Assembly (NCBI GenBank): GCA_958435945.1
Contig: CAUBIC010000019.1
Span: forward strand, 1-36,054
DNA: 36,054 nt
Origin: an uncultured Collinsella sp.
Lineage (GTDB): Bacteria > Actinomycetota > Coriobacteriia > Coriobacteriales > Coriobacteriaceae
Direction of reading: 5' to 3'
Shown here: piece by piece, positions 33,440-36,054 of the stretch
How positions within the stretch are numbered: position 1 is the first letter of the stretch
Layout of the letters: the number at the start of each line of letters is the position of its first letter
Program-made: the position numbers and the translations under genes
Notes under the pieces: generated by a model
The model's database searches: none
What the model saw: the letters and a program-made list of their open reading frames with translations, nothing else
What the model was told of the DNA's origin: nothing

Positions 33440-35968
33440 ATGGCTAAAACACTGGGGACGCCGTGGCAAAAGCTGGGCCACGAGGTGCCGGCTTCCGAGC
33501 TCGAGGGCGTTGACCTGTATTGGCGCGCATCGAACTATCTGTCCGTCGGTCAGATCTACCTTCGCTCTAACCCGTTGATGCGCAGCGACTTTGTCGACGA
33601 GAAAACCGGTGAGGTGCGCGACTTTGGTCGCCCGGACGTTAAGCACCGCCTGGTCGGTCACTGGGGCACCACGCCCGGCATCAACTTCCTGTTCGGCCAC
33701 GTCAACCGCCTTATTGCCGACCACAACCAGAACGCCATTTTCTTGATGGGCCCGGGCCACGGTGGCCCCGCCGGCACCGCCCAGTCGCTGCTCGATGGCA
33801 CCTACCGTGAGATCCGCCCCGACATCACCAATGACGAGGCCGGCCTGCAGAAGTTCTTCCGCCAGTTCTCCTACCCCGGTGGCATCCCGAGCCACTTTGC
33901 GCCCGAGACGCCTGGCTCCATCCACGAGGGCGGCGAGCTCGGCTACACGCTCAGCCACGCCTACGGTGCCGTCATGGACAACCCGAGCCTGCTGGCCGTG
34001 GCCGTGGTGGGCGACGGCGAGTCCGAGACCGGTCCGCTTGCGACTTCTTGGCAGTCCAACAAGCTCGTGAACCCGGCAACCGACGGTATCGTCCTGCCGA
34101 TCCTGCACCTCAACGGCTACAAGATCGCCAACCCCACCATCCTTGCCCGCGTGTCCGACGAAGAGCTCACCAAGTTCTTTGAGGGAATGGGCTATAAGCC
34201 GCACTTCTTTGTCGCCGGCTTTGACGACGAGAGCCACGCAAGCATTCACGCGCGTTTTGCCGCGCTGTTCGAGCAGGTCTTCGATGAGATCTGCGACATC
34301 AAGGCCACCGCGCAGGCCCAGGCCGCCGCGGGTGAGACCGTGGTCCGTCCGGCCTACCCCATGATTGTGTTTCGTACGCCCAAGGGTTGGACCTGCCCCA
34401 AGCAGATCGATGGCAAGAAGACCGAGGGCTCCTGGCGCGCCCATCAGGTGCCGCTGGCGAGTGCCAAGGACACCCACGAGCACTTCCGCGTGCTGCGCGA
34501 GTGGCTGCGCTCCTACAAGCCCGAGGAACTCTTTACGCCCGAGGGCCAGGTGCGCCCCGAGGTAACGGCCTTTATGCCGACCGGCGAGCTGCGCATCGGC
34601 GCCAACCCCAATGCGAACGGCGGCAAGGTGCGCCGCGAGCTCGAACTCCCCGATATTCATGCCCACGAGATTCCCGTTGCAAGCAAGGGCCACGGCTGGG
34701 GCTCCACCGAGGCCGCCCGCGTCTTTGGTGAGTACACCGCCGACGTTCTGGCCAAGAACATGGACGATTTCCGTATCTTCGGTCCCGATGAGACCGCGTC
34801 CAACCGCCTGCAGGCTGCCTACAAGGTGACCAAGAAGCAGTGGGATGCTGGCTTTTACGAGGACGATGCCAACGACGAGCTGCTGGCCGGTTCCGGTAAG
34901 GTCGTCGAGCAGCTGTCTGAGCACCAGTGCGAGGGCTTCCTCGAGGCCTACGTGCTCACCGGCCGCTCGGGTGTGTGGAGTTCCTACGAGAGCTTTGTCC
35001 ACGTGGTCGATTCTATGGTCAACCAGCACTGCAAATGGCTCGAGGCCACCAAGCGCGAGATTCCGTGGCGTGCCCCCATTAGTGGTCTCAACATTTTGCT
35101 GTCGAGCCATGTCTGGCGCCAGGACCACAACGGCTTCTCGCACCAGGACCCCGGCTTTATCGACCTGCTGCTCAACAAGGCCAACGACACGCATATCGTG
35201 AATGCCTACTATCCGGCCGACGCCAACATGGCGCTTGCCGTTGCCGAGCGCGTCTACCAGTCCACCGACTGCGTCAACGCCATCTTCTGTGGTAAGCAAC
35301 CCGCCCCCACCTTCCAGACGGTCGACGAGGCCAAGTCCGAGCTCGCCGAGGGCGTCGCGACCTGGGAGTGGGCATCGACTGCCGACTCGCTCGCCGAGGC
35401 CGACGTCGTGGTCGCCACGTGCGGCGACGTGCCGACGCTCGAGGCTCTGGCTGCAACCGACATGCTGCGCGAGCTGGGCATTAAGGTGTGGTTCGTCAAC
35501 GTGGTCGACTTGCTCAAGATCCAGAACGTCTGCGAGAACGACCAAGCCATCAGCGATGAGCGCTGGGCCGAGCTGTTTGGCTGCGGTGAGAAGCCCGTGC
35601 TCTTTGCATTCCACGCTTATGCCGGCACGATTCGCCGCCTGATTTGGAACCGCCCCGGCCACGACGCCTTCCGCGTCCACGGCTACGAGGAGAAGGGCTC
35701 CACGACCACACCGTTCGACATGCTGCGCCTGAATAACATGGACCGCTGGGCCCTGGCCGCCGACGTGCTGCGCATGGTCGACGCCGATAAGTTTGCCGAG
35801 CAGATTGATGAGTGGGAGGCTTTCCGCACCGAGGCCTTTGAGTTCGCGTGCGACGAGGGCTTCGATCACCCGGCCTTTACCGACTGGGTCTGGCCCGACG
35901 CCGCAGCCGCAACTGCTGCCGACGGCGCGCTCTCCGCAACGCAGATGACCGCTGGCGACAACGAATAG
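33440..35968 (+). CDS. xfp: Phosphoketolase (xylulose-5-phosphate/fructose-6-phosphate type)
   Basis: Phosphoketolase is a thiamine-diphosphate enzyme that splits xylulose-5-P (and often fructose-6-P) with phosphate into acetyl phosphate and a triose or tetrose phosphate, giving ATP through acetate kinase. The 842 residues fit the family (about 790-830) with a short Ala-rich tail. Conserved histidines appear in GHWGTTPG (His74), GPGHGGP (His107) and SIHEGGELG (His162), and the ThDP/Mg motif is GDGESETGPLATSW (191-204). GAAGGG precedes ATG 33440. Its own promoter carries tandem LacI-type operators. Dual substrate use cannot be decided from sequence. Confidence 0.96.
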   Translation: MAKTLGTPWQKLGHEVPASELEGVDLYWRASNYLSVGQIYLRSNPLMRSDFVDEKTGEVRDFGRPDVKHRLVGHWGTTPGINFLFGHVNRLIADHNQNAIFLMGPGHGGPAGTAQSLLDGTYREIRPDITNDEAGLQKFFRQFSYPGGIPSHFAPETPGSIHEGGELGYTLSHAYGAVMDNPSLLAVAVVGDGESETGPLATSWQSNKLVNPATDGIVLPILHLNGYKIANPTILARVSDEELTKFFEGMGYKPHFFVAGFDDESHASIHARFAALFEQVFDEICDIKATAQAQAAAGETVVRPAYPMIVFRTPKGWTCPKQIDGKKTEGSWRAHQVPLASAKDTHEHFRVLREWLRSYKPEELFTPEGQVRPEVTAFMPTGELRIGANPNANGGKVRRELELPDIHAHEIPVASKGHGWGSTEAARVFGEYTADVLAKNMDDFRIFGPDETASNRLQAAYKVTKKQWDAGFYEDDANDELLAGSGKVVEQLSEHQCEGFLEAYVLTGRSGVWSSYESFVHVVDSMVNQHCKWLEATKREIPWRAPISGLNILLSSHVWRQDHNGFSHQDPGFIDLLLNKANDTHIVNAYYPADANMALAVAERVYQSTDCVNAIFCGKQPAPTFQTVDEAKSELAEGVATWEWASTADSLAEADVVVATCGDVPTLEALAATDMLRELGIKVWFVNVVDLLKIQNVCENDQAISDERWAELFGCGEKPVLFAFHAYAGTIRRLIWNRPGHDAFRVHGYEEKGSTTTPFDMLRLNNMDRWALAADVLRMVDADKFAEQIDEWEAFRTEAFEFACDEGFDHPAFTDWVWPDAAAATAADGALSATQMTAGDNE

Positions 35969-36011
35969 CATCCGGGACGGTCTCGCGCTGGGGCCTGCTC
36001 CGGGCGGGTTG

Positions 36012-36054
36012 CCTTGCTCCGGGAAGTGGGCTTCGCGAACTTCCCGGAGCAAGG
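36012..36054 (+). repeat. Long inverted repeat after phosphoketolase, cut by the window end
   Basis: CCTTGCTCCGGGAAGT (36012-36027) and ACTTCCCGGAGCAAGG (36039-36054) are perfect 16-bp arms around an 11-base loop. The right arm ends exactly at the window edge, so the full extent is unknown. It may be the phosphoketolase terminator or another long hairpin. Confidence 0.7.

Overview
This window looks like chromosome from a high-GC Gram-positive gut anaerobe of the class Coriobacteriia, most likely Collinsella or a close relative. That is inferred from four things: actinobacterial housekeeping proteins with GC-rich codon use, a TsaB-RimI-TsaD fusion, a CwlM-like peptidoglycan-binding protein, and a fermentative sugar set (PTS, ABC sugar importer, glycogen phosphorylase, MalQ, phosphoketolase). 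There are no phage, IS or plasmid genes.

Layout. (1) 1-7037 is a housekeeping operon on the + strand: acpS, nnr, alr, a family-4-type uracil-DNA glycosylase, tsaE, and one gene fusing TsaB, RimI and TsaD. (2) 7038-7869 holds two long hairpin elements in opposite orientation. A promoter, a 14-residue Ile/Val-rich leader peptide and an intrinsic terminator follow, and lead into a CstA-type carbon-starvation/pyruvate-peptide transporter (7870-9759). (3) 9943-12132 encodes a wHTH / long disordered linker / JetD-like (DUF2220) Toprim protein. After it come terminators, a decayed long palindrome, half of a hairpin element, a tRNA-like relic and tRNA-Gln(UUG). (4) 12701-17334 (- strand) carries a CwlM-like protein, a polyprenyl synthetase and a PTS IIC-IIB protein fused to a HAD phosphatase. 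A GntR/UTRA repressor is divergent from the PTS gene. (5) 18588-22957 is an ABC sugar importer (lipoprotein, two permeases, ATPase). (6) 23098-23393 is a precisely spaced array of 15-bp repeats in alternating orientation. (7) The - strand then carries glycogen phosphorylase, 4-alpha-glucanotransferase and galE. (8) A secreted coiled-coil/CHAP-like hydrolase, another hairpin element, a small AT-richer insertion next to a duplicated murB 3' end, and murB follow. (9) A LacI-type regulator and phosphoketolase end the window, with tandem operator-like palindromes in front of phosphoketolase.

How it works together. Copies of a TTGTTTAAACAA-like palindrome lie in front of the PTS gene, the GntR gene, the ABC importer and malQ. 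This suggests one alpha-glucan/maltodextrin regulon: import by ABC and PTS, then breakdown by MalQ and GlgP. Sugar phosphates could enter the phosphoketolase pathway, which appears to be under its own LacI-type repressor.

Most unusual items: the hairpin element family (constant 69-70 bp core inside perfect 33-44 bp inverted arms that differ per copy); the 40-bp-pitch alternating repeat array; the branched-chain-amino-acid-type attenuator in front of a CstA transporter; the murB 3'-end duplication around a small cargo gene; and the stand-alone JetD-like Toprim protein. All calls come from reading sequence alone; no database search was run.
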